Assembly: GCA_015680685.1 (NCBI GenBank)
Contig: MNCI01006121.1
Coordinates: 1 to 64,000, forward strand
Direction of reading: 5' to 3'
DNA length: 64,000 nucleotides
Origin: Gnetum montanum
Taxonomy: Eukaryota; Streptophyta; Gnetopsida; Gnetales; Gnetaceae
The position numbers and the translations under genes were made by a program. This document shows positions 1-11,331 of this stretch, piece after piece (within the stretch, counting starts at the first letter, position 1; the number at the start of each line of letters is the position of its first letter). The notes beneath the pieces were generated by a model. It did not search any database. It was not told where the DNA came from and saw only the letters and a program-made list of their open reading frames with translations.

Positions 1-540
1 ACAAATCTTCCAAGTGTGTCTCCAAGTGAGAGCTTCCCCCCTTTCGTCCTCTTCCTTCCTACCCTTGAAGCCTTTTTATAGGGTCTAAGGTAGTTAGGTA
101 AGTTACAACTTCCAAAATATCCCAAAAATATCTCAAAAATATCTCACCTAGCTTTTCTCCCAAGTAATTGGACTACCCAATCAGAAAATTACTTGCCCAA
201 CAAGCTAGGTAAGTTACAAAATATCTTGGGTGGTTGAAACCATAAAAGAGATAAAAATGCTACAATTGACAAATGGCCTCATGTCCAATATCATGGAAAA
301 TTTTAAAATATAATGCCTAAAATACATGGAGATGTAAGCTATATTTTACTTCATATATGTATATCAAATATATGTAATGTGATTCTAATGTAAAATACTT
401 TAATGTCACTTCAATGTAATGTGACTTTGAGCAAAAACAAAATAACTAAAATTGTAAATGATTCATTTCATAACTTAGATTATATCAGCTTTCTTAAACT
501 TCATACGATGAGTACCACATGTTATGAATATATACTAGAT
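1..540 (-). mobile_element. LTR-like fragment (minus strand), family unknown
   Basis: Read on the minus strand this AT-rich stretch looks like the U3/TATA part of an LTR. A TATA box lies at 73-80, followed by a purine-rich leader running off the window edge, and short repeated words lie upstream (GTAACTTACCTA occurs twice, TTTGAGATAT-like words nearby). No coding sequence is visible; the small open frames at 403-773 resemble nothing I know. I cannot find its terminal TG or a target duplication, so the LTR call is an inference from the promoter-like layout. Confidence 0.4.
73..80 (-). promoter_or_regulatory. TATA box TATAAAAA
   Basis: TATAAAAA on the minus strand preceded by CCC, the usual setting of a plant LTR promoter. 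Transcription would run toward position 1. Confidence 0.45.
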
Positions 541-1469
541 AATTTCCCCTTTTGTTTTTGCAAAATGGTGAAATGTGTGTCTTCCGTTCCCTGCAAATCG
601 CTCCATACCGTTCCAGGGTAACGGTCTTTTGCTCATTTCTGTCCAGAACCTGCAGCAAACCCGGATTTAAACTACCTTCCACAAATCTCTGCAACTGCAA
701 TGTAATCACTACGCGCTGGGAGAAACGGGGGTTTTTGTGTTTGATTTTTGTCTGCCCTTACGAACTGATTTAGGGCCTCCCGCGATTGATATCTTGCTCC
801 CTTGTTCCGCGTTTCTTTTTCTTGCATCCGCGATTGGGTGAGGTTTACCCTNGGGGTTCCAGGCAAGAAGTTGGCATGACAACTGGCTGTATTCTCTTTG
901 CTTTTGATAATTCCTGTTCAGAAAACGCAGCAGAACAGAGAAGCCCTCCGGACAAGTGTTTGGCAAAATTATACATCAAATGTGAAATGATTTCCGGGCG
1001 TAAAAACGCTTGGTTCCAACTGGCCTCACTACTGTGTTCTTGTTTCATCCACACTGCGTTTTTATTTTTGCTTTCCTTGACCTTGTTGCTGCAAATTCCA
1101 GTAAGTATTTTCTGGCACAGTAATGTTTATAGAGAATGGAGTTCCAGTAATGAATTGCTGAGAAAACCTGTTCCAATCTATCCACATACAGTATATTACT
1201 GAAACTGTTTTGTGGAATAATGAATTGCTTATTCTCATGTTTTCTTCCAATAATGCAAGCACCTCTGTAGCATTTGCTTGCATATATTATCAACCTTTAT
1301 TTGACACAGTCTTAATTTTTAAAAAGAAGCTTTTATCATCAGGATTATTTATCATTCTTTTCCCAAAAACTTCACAAGACTGGACTGTAAATTTTAACCA
1401 GAGATTTTCTGCTCATTTTTTAAACAAATCCTTCTTGACTGCTCCATGTAATGGCCAATTGTGCCAACA
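541..1469. other. CpG-retaining unidentified segment, possible captured gene fragment
   Basis: This part is richer in GC and keeps CpG (CGCGCTGGG near 711, CCCGCGATTG near 779, TTCCGCGTTT near 804, CATCCGCGATTGG near 826), unlike the CpG-poor neighbours. One unresolved base (N) is at 852. Open frames of 138 codons (786-1202) and 118 codons (1210-1566) lie on the plus strand, but neither resembles a family I know, and the second runs into the S-family LTR end. It could be an exon or 5' UTR carried by an element, or simply a younger insertion with less deamination. Confidence 0.35.
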
Positions 1470-1575
1470 TGTTCCACAAGGGTGCATAAGAACTTCATCC
1501 TTGGAATTTAATCAGATTGTGCGTGAAATGCTTGTATTCTTATGGTTGAGCGTAGGGGTACCTTGATGCTCATCA
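1470..1575 (-). mobile_element. S-family LTR end fragment
   Basis: Read on the minus strand it starts TGATGAG and continues with TACCCCTACGCTCAACCATA, the same opening as the solo LTRs at 18428-19267 and 27689-28477. Similarity holds for about 105 bases (shared GAATACAAGCATT and GTGGAAC-type blocks) and then stops near 1470. The CATCA end at 1575 abuts the interior of element E4, so this LTR was inserted into E4. Its other end is not identifiable. Confidence 0.7.
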
Positions 1576-2319
1576 AGGATTGTAAGGAATTCATAGAGGC
1601 CTAGGTAGTTATTAAGAATTTCTTACATACCAAGGAGATCGAGTGGTCTCAATATTGGAGTGCCATCCAAGGGTAGGTGGCCATAGCTAGATGCATTATG
1701 GAGAAGAATATGCAGATCATGCATCTGATTCATAAAATGAAGGAGTCGCATGATCACTATGCCTTGAACTTGGAGTGGAGTAGGGAGAAAAAGGCTCACA
1801 AATGACTCTACAAGATGGAAAAATAGAAATACAAAAACTCATGGAATTAGGTAGCTATCAGAAAATGTAAGTACAAGTTGTTCATATAGGGCATAGGTGT
1901 AAAGGATGTCTTTTAATTGTTTGAGAAATTAGTGATAGCTGCTAATGACCCTATTCCTCATATTACTACCACTTCTAGAGCAATCACTATTGCCAACATT
2001 TCTCATGATCCACCTGAGTGGATGGATGGGGAGAATGGGAAGGTCCTAACAAGTGTGAATTTAGAGGATGTTAACTAGACTAATATGAAGTGGATCTTTA
2101 GAAAATTTTCCCTAAAGACATTGCCCCTGATTCTGCTAAAATTTGGAAAAGAAATGCTTTATTTTTTAGTTGTAAGTTATATATTTTTAATACTTATCCT
2201 CATAAGTTATTATGGTTTATAATATCTTTAATTGTTTTGTTGTCTAGGCTTCTAGTGATGCTAGTGATGTTAATGGCCCTAGTGATAGTGATGACACTTC
2301 TCCTCCTCCTATGACCTAG
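1576..2319 (+). pseudogene. Antisense gene of E4, 3' part with terminal acidic exon
   Basis: On the plus strand, opposite to E4, a degraded reading region is followed by an intron and a short last exon. The donor GTAAGT is at 2172-2177, the acceptor TTGTCTAG ends at 2247, and the exon 2248-2319 encodes 23 residues rich in Ser and Asp before TAG. Upstream translation contains PPEWMDGENGK (about 2010-2045), which aligns with PPRWMVVEKEK in the E1 antisense gene. Further back, a YW...LYKME..KYK stretch also aligns. The position, convergent with protease, is the same as in E1. Function unknown; stops interrupt the longer exon. Confidence 0.7.
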
Positions 2320-2869
2320 CTTTACACATTGATTAATTTGTTTGATTTTTTTGTCATTGGATATTGCCCACTATTTAGCTACTTTTACTATTCTTTTATT
2401 GGACATTATGAATACTTTTTTATTATTTGCCATACCTTGTGGGCATGGCTACCATTGGTCTTAACTTTGACTATTATGGATTATTATTTTTAGTTTTAAA
2501 TTGGCCTTTTAGTCTTTATTTTTAACATATTTTTATATATTTTAAGTTTTCTATTTTTAATGGCATTTTATGATTTTATGTGAACACAAATGAAATAGGC
2601 ATAAATAAATTAGTTATAAAAATAAAGTCCATGGATATAATGTAAATTGTAAAAGTTGAAAGTAAGGATATTAATTAAATACTACATCATAGTGTACAAG
2701 GTTAAGAGAGTAGGATGAGTGTTCAAGCATGTAATTTCTTTCTAATCTTTGAGAGATTAGAAAATGTGTAAGGTCTATTTTGTATGATTTTATACTTCTC
2801 ATTCCCTTTGCTCACCATGCTAAATGGAAGTTCATCACATGATTCATTAGTAGGTTGTGTGTTGTTGGT
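2320..2869. other. Spacer between antisense gene and protease of E4
   Basis: AT-rich, no coding signal. It contains a TAGTTTTAAATTGGCC stretch near 2493-2508, the reverse complement of the GGCC-TAAAACTA word that forms repeats at the matching place in E1 (33164-33375) and E2 (15655-15770). Confidence 0.45.
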
Positions 2870-4300
2870 CTTGACTTAGTCAATTTCATTGGGCTTTTTA
2901 GCTATGTTTTGGATTTTAGGAGATTCTTCTTGAAACTCCTCCTAGAATCCTTGTTCTACATCAACATTGTTGATAGACAAGGAAGCCATGTTATCCCCAT
3001 GAATAATAATCTCACCTCCCTCATAAAATAGATCAAATTCTTAGTGAATTGGGGAAGACATAGCTTGTAGTTTGTCTAACCAGGGTCTCCAAAAGGTTAG
3101 GTTGAAACCTTGTGTCTCTTCCACGACAAGGAAATCACTTGATGTGGGGAACTATTGCCCAATCAAAAAGTTCAATGAAATTAACTCTCACCTCTACACA
3201 TGATCCATTAAATAATTTAAGCCCTAAGGTGGAGGTTCTCTAAATGTGTTTAGTCAAGCCAAAATATTCTACAATAGGGAAGGGGATAACATTAGTAGCG
3301 ACTCCATCATCTATATGTATGTGATGTAGCTTGTATGGGCCCACTATTATTGTTATAAATAAGGGATCCCTTAACATCCCACCAATAGTTTGTGAGTTGA
3401 TCTTTATCTAGTTGTCCTAAAATGTTAAAGTAGTTGACCTTGTTTGTTCTTTAGGTAAGGGTGGTACTATTACTACATGTATAGATTCTTGGTTCATTGG
3501 GATGTCCTTACTACCAAGAATAGAAGTTAACATATGAACTAAGACATTACGTTGTGAATGAGAGGTCATAACTAAGTCATATAATCTCAATAAGCTATTT
3601 TTCTATTTAAGTGAGAACTTGACCTACTCCATGGCAGTGAGAAATTATTTATCATTATTCATTGTTTTTTTTTCATTCTTATTACTTTTAACTTCATTCT
3701 ACCAAATATTTTTATCTCATGCTTTAACATTTGTAGATTAGGCTCCTTTCCCTTTTCTTATTTTTCATCATCCCTCTTAATTAGGCTTGCTAAAGTAGCT
3801 TGATTATCTAAATTCATAGGTACTTCTAAAATGAAAGTAGGATTTGGTAAACCTACCTCTTTCCATGCCTTTGGTTTTGCATTATCCTTATCTTTTGTCT
3901 TAGAATTTTTCTTTTTACATTATTTTGTAGGTGACTTCTTGTTATTATGTTGTGAGGAGGTTGAGTCATTGGCCACCACAGAAGGACGTTGATCATCTTG
4001 AGTTGTGAACTTAATAGTGATAGGAGAGGGAACTCTAATAATAAATGGTTCTTTAGGAGGTTTTGGTTATGGTATCCTTATGATAAAAGAGTCCTTGAAC
4101 TTAACAAAGTTGAAGTCCTTTCATCATAATGAAGTACTCAAATCAAAACTGGCTCCTAAGTAGGTTTAGAATTATTGCTAATATTGAATGTGGCTATTGT
4201 ATAGGTACTATTGTTAGTGTTTAAGGAATCCTTATATACCTACATGTGTTGGTTCTAGGGCCTAACAAGGTTGAAAGAGTTTAATACTAACTCTCCATTA
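2870..4300 (-). pseudogene. E4 protease and gag-protease linker
   Basis: Minus-strand translation gives a retropepsin-like region. HIDDGVATNVIPFPIVE (about 3335-3283) aligns with HIDVRATTNVIPFPIVD of E1 and carries a DDG in place of the classical D-S/T-G. It is followed by a W-RPWL stretch and GGEIIIHGDN (about 2995), matching GREVVIHGDE of E1. Upstream of the active site (3500-4300) is a Pro/Lys-rich linker of low recognisability. Several stops and shifts make it inactive as read. It would have cleaved the Gag-Pol polyprotein. Confidence 0.65.
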
Positions 4301-6306
4301 TCTATCATCTTTTACAAGTCATTCTTTAAGGCTATGTAGAAGTCTGTATCATGACTAGACAACTGATGATAGTGGTAGAATCAATTTAATTTAAAGTATT
4401 TTTGCACTAGTTGTTCATCCTTGGTTGCTATAGTTGAACCCTTAATGATCTCACATAAATGATCTTGCCTCTTGTGAGCACTCTTAGTCATTTGCTTGTA
4501 TTAGATTTGACCATTATTTAGCAATTGGTCAAGGAGCTTAGATGGTTTTATGGATAAATTTGTGTATTTTGACCAATCCTTCTCCTCAAAGTTAGGCTTA
4601 GATTGGTTAGATGTAGAGGCCCCAAACATTAAGGCTTGAGCGATGGTGGTGGTGTCTTTTGGTTGATTTGTTCTTGGCCCTAACATCATTTTGGTCTCTT
4701 TGGCTACAATGTCTATAACTATGTGGTTTTACTTGCCTTTGTCTTTATACTTCGATGTATATTGATTTTTATATGCCACATAGGCAAGGCCATGGCTAGC
4801 TTTAGTAGCATACTCTATGTTCTTTTTTTAGAAGAAAGCTTGACTAAGGGACTATAGGTCTAAGTAATAGAGTTTGGACTTAATGAAGTCAATAACTACC
4901 TTCTTGAATATGGCCATAAGATGTGTCTCAGCTCTGGGTTTGGGAATGTCATTGAGAAGAGAATTCCATCATTATATGAACTTATGCAAAGGTTCAAGAA
5001 GCCCTTGATTTACCTTCATTAGTTGGTTAAGAGTAGTATTGGATTTCAAGTTATACTTGAACTAGTTAATGAATTGTGAAATTGAGTCATCTAGTAAGGT
5101 AACAGATCCTCTAGGTAACATGTGATACCAATCCAAACCTTTCCTAGTGAGGGACATATGGAAGACATGCATAATGGTATGAGTCCAAGCTTGTAAGAAG
5201 AAGCATTCAAAATGAAATATAATGATGTGTGAGTTGGAATCACTTTCGCTATTGTGTTTGATGAACTAGAGGATGAAAATGATTGCAAGAAGAGTTATTT
5301 GGGGGACAGTTGGACTAATAGGATCATCTTTGTAGAAATTCATTATTTTAAGCATCTATGTTTTAGAAGCCTTAAGCTTGTGTAGCTCTTCTATGAGGCC
5401 TTGGATCATCTAGAAGGCTTGATCCAAGCCTTAGGGCACTCCAGTGGGTTGTGAAATTTGTACAAATGATTATGGAAGAAGTTGGGAGGCTTGTGACCTT
5501 ACAATAGGCTATGACAAGGATGGAAGGAGTTAGTCGATCATGGTGGCATGAGGATTGAATAATGATAATGAGGTTTGCATTGGGACTTTAGGAATGAAAG
5601 GGACAAAATGGGTGTGATAGTCTTGCATAGCTTGGGATCCCACAGATGGGCCCATTGGGATGAAGAAAGGATCGAATTTGATGGGTACCACCGATGATGG
5701 TCTTGTGAAGTGAGGTTGTGTTGCAAAGGGCATGGATGAAAACAAGGAGGTTGGTTAAGATATAGGCTAAGCCTAATGCATGGCTATAATGGGTATTGTC
5801 CCAAACATGGTGGGATACCTAGGAGAAGAGGAAGGTTATGAAACTAGTCCCATAGATGAGGTGGGGGATGTCGAATTGAATGCAGTTGTTTGGGAATATG
5901 ACTATTTGAAAAGGCTCTTGATGAAGGTATCTAGTTCTAGTTCTACCTCAAATTCATCTTGTTCTTCCTGGTCTCAATCTAAGCTAAGCTCCTCACTTCA
6001 CTCATTGACTTCTATGAGTTGTATAAGCATGTGTTCATAGAAGTCAGTGAGGGAGATCTTATCATAAGGGGATGGGATGTATTTTTTCCCATCTTGACAT
6101 ATTATTTCAAACCATTTCTTAATGTTATATTTGAAATGTGGTATTAGGAGACCAACCTATATTTTAGCATAGAGGAAGTTATAAAACTTCTAATTAATCA
6201 TAGCAAAATCTAGGTTCTTTCTCCTCTAGTTGAGTGATTATCTATGCTCAATGATAGCTAAGTCTTTTGGATCATACACATAGACTCCATCCTGGTTTGG
6301 CATCAT
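4301..6306 (-). pseudogene. E4 Gag (capsid/nucleocapsid) remnant
   Basis: The start is taken at 6306 (two adjacent ATG codons), where MMPNQDGVYVYD-like sequence resembles the E2 gag start at 12093, and KKYIPSPYDKISLTDFYEH matches KKYIPFSYDHIELSKFYMH of E2. The capsid core follows between about 5290 and 4760 (HMSLTRKGLDWYHMLPRGS, then HLMAIFKKVVIDFIKSKLYYL), aligning with E1 and E2. The end contains KYTNLSIKPSKLLDQLL (near 4560) and a YHYHQLSSHDTDFYIALKND stretch, the counterpart of YDYHQQCGHNIDYYIALKDD in E1. Gag would form the cytoplasmic virus-like particle. Multiple stops, frameshifts. Confidence 0.75.
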
Positions 6307-6329
6307 GTAGGTAAGGTTGAAAGGTAATA

Positions 6330-7160
6330 TAGTCAGTCAATGAAAAGACATCAACGTAGTATTAATGACACATAGCGTATGAAGGTTATAATATCAACAA
6401 GAGTTGTAGCTTTAATGTAGGTTGCATAGTGTCAATGATAGTTATGCAGTGTTAGTGAAAATTGCAACGTCAATGACACTTGTAGTGTTAATGATAGTTT
6501 TGTAGCAACAATGACATACTTGAGTATCAACAACATTGTAGCATCAATGACATTGAGCATTAATGACACTTATGTAGTGTTAATGACACTTGAGCATTAA
6601 TGACACTTGTGTATTGTTAATGACACTTGAGCATCAATGAAACTTGAGTATCGATGACACTTGCAGTGTCAATGATAGTTTTGTAGCATCAATGACACTT
6701 GAGCATCAAAAATGGTGTAGCTTCAATGACATTGAGCATTAATGCGACTTTGTGTAGTGTTAATGACATTATTGTGTCAATGATACTTGAGTGCCAATGA
6801 TACTTGAGTAGTGTCAATGATGTTCAAGCATCAACAATGTTGTAGCCTCAATGAAATTGAGCATCAACAATGTTGTTGCATTAATGATGTTGAGCATCAA
6901 AAATGTTGTTGTGTTAATGATGTTGAGTGTTAATGACACTTATCTAGTGTTAATAACACTTGAACATTAATGATAGTATTGTGTTAATAATACTTGAGTG
7001 CTAATGACACTTGAGTAGCGTCAATGATGCTTGAGTGTCAACAAAATTGTAGTGTCAGTGATGATTGAGCATCAACAACATTGTAGCATCAATGACATTA
7101 AGCATCAATAATGTTGTTGCATCAATAATTTTGAGGATCAATGACACTTAAAATTTTCCA
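6330..7160. repeat. Degenerate tandem array in E4 leader
   Basis: About 830 bases of short imperfect repeats built from the words AATGACACTTGAGCATCAATG, TAGTGTTAATGACACTT and CATTGAGCATCAACAATGTTG, with a spacing of roughly 15-30 bases. The array sits between the primer site and the gag start of E4, in the 5' untranslated leader. It has no sustained open frame. Period and copy number cannot be fixed by eye because units are mixed. Confidence 0.8.
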
Positions 7161-7545
7161 ACTTGTGTTGATGCTAGAAAATTAGGGGGAGGTTTTAGCA
7201 TCTACACTACAACTGAAATTGTAAAATTTACACCTCACTTTTATTATTTTTTAAAAAGATATTTTTATAGGTAATGACATTACAAACAATAACAATAATA
7301 ATAAAATGTAATTTTCTCAAAGTTTCCAGTAGCAAAGAGAAAAAGGTAATGATGCTATGCTGAAAACTATAACTAGCAATAAAAAAGGTATGTTTTGGCT
7401 CGAAACTTGTTGCAGCTTACAAACTACAATGGGTAGAACTGGAAATAAATTTTTAATGTAATTTTTAAAAAGAAAAAATAGAAAAACACTACAAAAATTT
7501 TAGATGAAGAAGTTAGATAGAGGTCCTCCTTCTAGTGCTAGAAAC
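7161..7545 (-). promoter_or_regulatory. E4 primer-binding region and proximal leader
   Basis: Directly after the LTR end, minus strand, lies TTTCTAGCACTAGAAGGAGG (about 7544-7525). It matches the corresponding site of E1 (28831-28850), so it is taken as the tRNA primer-binding site. I could not assign a tRNA. The rest of the leader shows nothing else recognisable. Confidence 0.6.
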
Positions 7546-8524
7546 TATTACAATGGAAAAATTTAGTACTAGAGGGCTAAAGATCTTCATCAGAATAGTT
7601 TAACCTATAGATCCATGAGCCTCAAAAAGGATTTGTGGGCATCTCAAATGGTCCAATAGATCACTTTAGGACTTGGATGTCTATTACCAAGTATTAACCA
7701 AATGTATATGAAATGTAAATAAGAAAATATTCGTTAAATGAAACTAGAATGGAAACACAATTGTAGAAAATGTAAGAATAAAATACAACACAACATTACC
7801 AAAAATTTATAATTGAATCTTTGAAAATAATGTAACAAATGGATTTTTGAGATAAAAATTCAGGCTTTTATAACCTGAAACTAAAATAATAGATTTTAAC
7901 TCTAACACAATAGGCAAGACATGTTCTATAGTCTCCTCTCATAGATTTGGCTCTACTCAATCTAGTTGCAAATTGGATCTTGGTGTCTTTGGTGCTATGC
8001 ATTATGGAACAATGGTGATGGTTGTCATGGACTCTTGGACATCTACACTACTTGAAGATCTCAGGTTTGATGTGTATGTAAGAATGTCAAAAGTATTTTT
8101 GTTGAAGTAGATCATCATTTAAATAGGCATTGAGTTATGTCTTAATGTCAATTAATTCTATTGTGATTTCTTACAAATTTTTGGTACCTTCCTTTTTACC
8201 TAGAACATCTACATGCAGCATTACATTGGTACCATAAAGCCATGATGCTAGCATTATGTCAGTACCATAGAGTCATGATGCTAGCATTGCATTAATAGCA
8301 CAAAGGTATGATACTAGCATTGCATTGGTAACATAAAGTCATGATGCTAGCATTGTGTCGGTACCATAGAGTCATGGTGTTGGCATAACATTGGTACCAT
8401 AAAGTCATGAAGCTGGTACAACGTCTTTGGGGAAATAAGTCAATTGTATTACCTTTATTTTTTCCATCAAATTACAAAGACTATTGGCCATGGGTTATAA
8501 TATAGATTTCTTTGGGGTGTTTCA
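7546..8524 (-). mobile_element. 5' LTR of E4
   Basis: Minus-strand start TGAAACACC at 8524 (the same LTR start as E1 and E2), end ...TAATA at 7546 where TACA would be expected, then the primer site. Length 979 bases. The flanking 5 bases outside are ATAAT (8525-8529); the partner copy is not in the window. It carries a 33-bp tandem repeat near its outer end. Confidence 0.75.
8216..8423. repeat. 33-bp tandem repeat, about 6 copies, in E4 LTR
   Basis: Units of the form GCATTGCATTGGTACCATAA followed by AGTCATGATGCTA, six successive copies with substitutions. It lies in the U3 part of the E4 LTR. Confidence 0.85.
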
Positions 8525-9113
8525 ATAATGTTTAGCTAGTATTTTCTACTTTATAATCCCCTTTAGTTGGCACATTGAAACTTTATATTTCATTATCTTT
8601 GTTGCAATCCAAATTTTTACTTTTTGGTATTTATTTATATTATGGTATTGAATATGAAAGTGGTATTATTTATGGTTATTATTCTGATCAATAGTAGTTC
8701 AATGCCTTATTTTATATTACATGTTATATTCTATTCCACTCTTATATTGATTATTGAATAATGCTTTCTTTGACATTAGAGGCAAGCAAACTAATATTTC
8801 CTAGTGAATAGTTTTGGCTTTATATGCAAGGGGCTATTGACATTATGTCTTTATATTAAAATTATTTCTTTTTATTTTGTCTCTTTGCACCTATTTATGG
8901 ATGTTTATTTCTTTATCTATCATTTTATCTTACTATCCTAATAATATGATTATTTTGTAATTGAATTTTCTAAGCAATGTCTTTTTTAGCCTAAGACTAT
9001 CTTAGAAGGTATTAAAAATGATCAAGAGTTCTAGTGGCCATAATATATATAATAAATAACCTACATCATAGAAGAATGAATTTGTAATAGCCAATAAGAA
9101 AATAAAAGAATAA
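8525..9113. other. AT-rich unassigned DNA
   Basis: No open frame, repeat or element end recognised. It separates the E4 LTR from LX1. Confidence 0.5.
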
Positions 9114-10144
9114 GTGAAATTGTAAAATCCTATTCTTGGATGCCATGAAAACATCAAATATATGTAAGATTTAATATTATATGTAATAAATACAATAGGA
9201 AAAATGTAGAATAAAATGAAAAAGGAACTTTATATGAAAATAATATGTCTAGGTCATGCTTGGAGCATTTCATTAGTATATCTTCCTTTAATATCTATCC
9301 CTTAGAGGCAATTCAATAGTGCAACCAAGGTTATGTCTATACCCAACCTAAAGTGATGGCTAGTCATCTTCTTGTCGTGCTTCATCCAACATCCATTACT
9401 CACCTTTACTAGCTTCACAACTCTATTAATATGACGTCTAATTCTTTGGTATAAATACTTTAGATCAAACCATCAAAGATTACCTTAAGAAATATGTCTC
9501 TTATTATGACATGTTTCTTTAGGTCTTTTATAATAAATACATCAGTTATTATAACTCATTACCATCTTTATTATGAAATAACTCCATTCTGGGAATGGTG
9601 ATGTGATAACCTATATTTGTTAGCATTCGTTCATTCTTGAATAAGTCTACATAAAGGATCTTTCTCCATGCTCTAATGCTCTAATTTTTTGATTTGTTCT
9701 TATAAAATGGGATTGAATATTTTAAATTTCTTCTATGTATTCTACAAATAAACTATAAATGAGAAAATTATTCATTAAAAAATATTATTATATAAAAAAT
9801 TTACCTTAATCTTTAAGTAATGATAAAAGATGAATTTCAAGCATAACAACTACCAACCACCAATTCTAAATAGATTACACTATGATCTCCTTGTATCTCT
9901 AGCTACCTAGATCAAGGTGTAATAAATTCTCATTTTCTACTTATCTCATTCTAAAATAGTTTACTTTCCAAATTTACAAATATGTGTTAAATAAATAAAG
10001 AATAGTAAAAATAAAAATTATAATTAAGTTAAGAAAGCTCCTTAATTCTCATCAATCTTAGGAATCAAGAAATGTAGTCTTAGTTCTACAATAACAACTA
10101 TATGATTAGATTGACTCATTCAAGATGGTGGGGTCTAATATTGT
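9114..10144 (+). mobile_element. LX1 5' LTR, first part
   Basis: Aligns by eye with 51276-52350 over its whole length: shared GAAAACATCAAATATA, AGGTCATGCT, CCCTTAGAGGCAATTCA and CACCAATTCTAA-type blocks. Interrupted at 10144 by insertion of E2. No coding sequence. Confidence 0.65.
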
Positions 10145-11331
10145 TAAAACACCTCAAGGAAAATTCATGTGGAAAATGAACGTCCATAGCCAAAATTTAT
10201 ATTGTAATTTGGTAGAGAATTGAAGACAAAAAAATTGTCCTATTCTCCCAACATAAAACTCAGCTTGTGACATTGTTTTGGTATAATGTTAAGTCATTTT
10301 CAATGTAAAAAATAAGGTTTGTAGCCCACATGTTGTAAATTCCAAATATTCTTAGCTTATGAGGTCAAAAAATACTTCACAGTTTATAAATGTCATGTAT
10401 CCTAGCTTGTAAATGGCTAAAGAATGTTCCACAAGTTGTAAATTCTATGTATGCTAGTTTATGAGGCCTAAAAAAAATACTTCATAGGCTATAAAATTGA
10501 ACATTTTCAGCTCATTCGATGAACATCCCAACTATACATGCTTGGTAGTGTATGAAGTTAGTGTGTGGAAGTTGGGCTTTAGTGCCACATGATGGACATC
10601 ATAGTCCCACATAATGGATAGTGTGCAAGGTCAACATGTGGATGTTAGGCTTTAGTTCCACATGATGGATATCATAGTCCCACATGATGGACAATGTGTG
10701 AGGTCAGCCTATGGGATTTGGACTTTCAACCCACATAATACACTTTGACCAAGAAGCCATTTGTAATGCTAAAAACTATAACAAATGTAAGCATTGCAAA
10801 TTTGCAACATATAAATGCCATATTCAAAGCCATTTTTTGATTTTTTTGACAATATTTTCTTAGTAAGAAACATTTGTACTACACTTGCAGCTAAATGATC
10901 AAGTAGTAGCAAAGAACAAAGAAGATATTATAGATTTTCATGGCCTTTCTCAATCTTTTGCAGTGTAGATCAACTAAGCAGAAAGGTGTAGTCAAGTGTA
11001 GAACACAGCCTACATCCTACACCAAACATCAAAGTCATTTCTACATTTTTTTCGATTTTTAAATCCCATTGATATGCACTTTCCAAACTTATTTTGTTTA
11101 CAATATTTTTACCACTATTTAATACATAATTTGTAATTTTTTTGGCCTTATTTTCTTTGCACTTCTTCTACATATTTCACAATATTTAGTAATAGATTTC
11201 CAAGTCCTTTGGTGATTGGCAAGACCATCCAAGGTGCTCTGGATCCTTTTTGAGGTCTATGGATTTGTGAGTTAAACTATCTCACATGGGATCTCCTGGT
11301 TTTTCCAGCATCAATTATTTCCATCATTATA
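10145..11331 (+). mobile_element. E2 5' LTR
   Basis: Starts TAAAACACC, where the partner LTR has TGAAATATC and E1 has TGAAACACC (one G-to-A change at the terminus). Ends TTATA against TTACA in the partner. Primer-site-like TTTCTAGTGCTAGAAAACC follows at 11333. Contains repeats of CCACATGATGGA (10580-10740). Confidence 0.8.
10545..10740. repeat. About 73-bp repeat with CCACATGATGG words, E2 LTR
   Basis: GGCTTTAGT-CCACATGATGGA followed by CATAGTCCCACAT and GGTCAACATGTGG recurs about 2.5 times. The same block is present in the 3' LTR near 20245-20440, and single words recur through the E2 untranslated regions (11400-11950, 16640-17060). Confidence 0.7.

Larger units (their letters stand above)
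1576..8524 (-). mobile_element. Tat-lineage Ty3/gypsy element E4, truncated, minus strand
   Basis: Reading from 8524 downward: LTR (8524-7546), tRNA primer site, repetitive leader, gag (6306-4301), protease (to about 2870), then an antisense gene (plus strand, 1576-2319). The order and protein similarity match E1 (26118-46062) and E2 (10145-21017). The element is cut at 1575 by an S-family LTR, so RT, RNase H, integrase and the 3' LTR are outside the window or lost. All reading frames carry stops and shifts. Confidence 0.8.

Noticed and set aside
5780-6040. Plus-strand gene
   Set aside because: Opposite strand of E4 gag N-terminal region, whose minus-strand translation aligns with E2.
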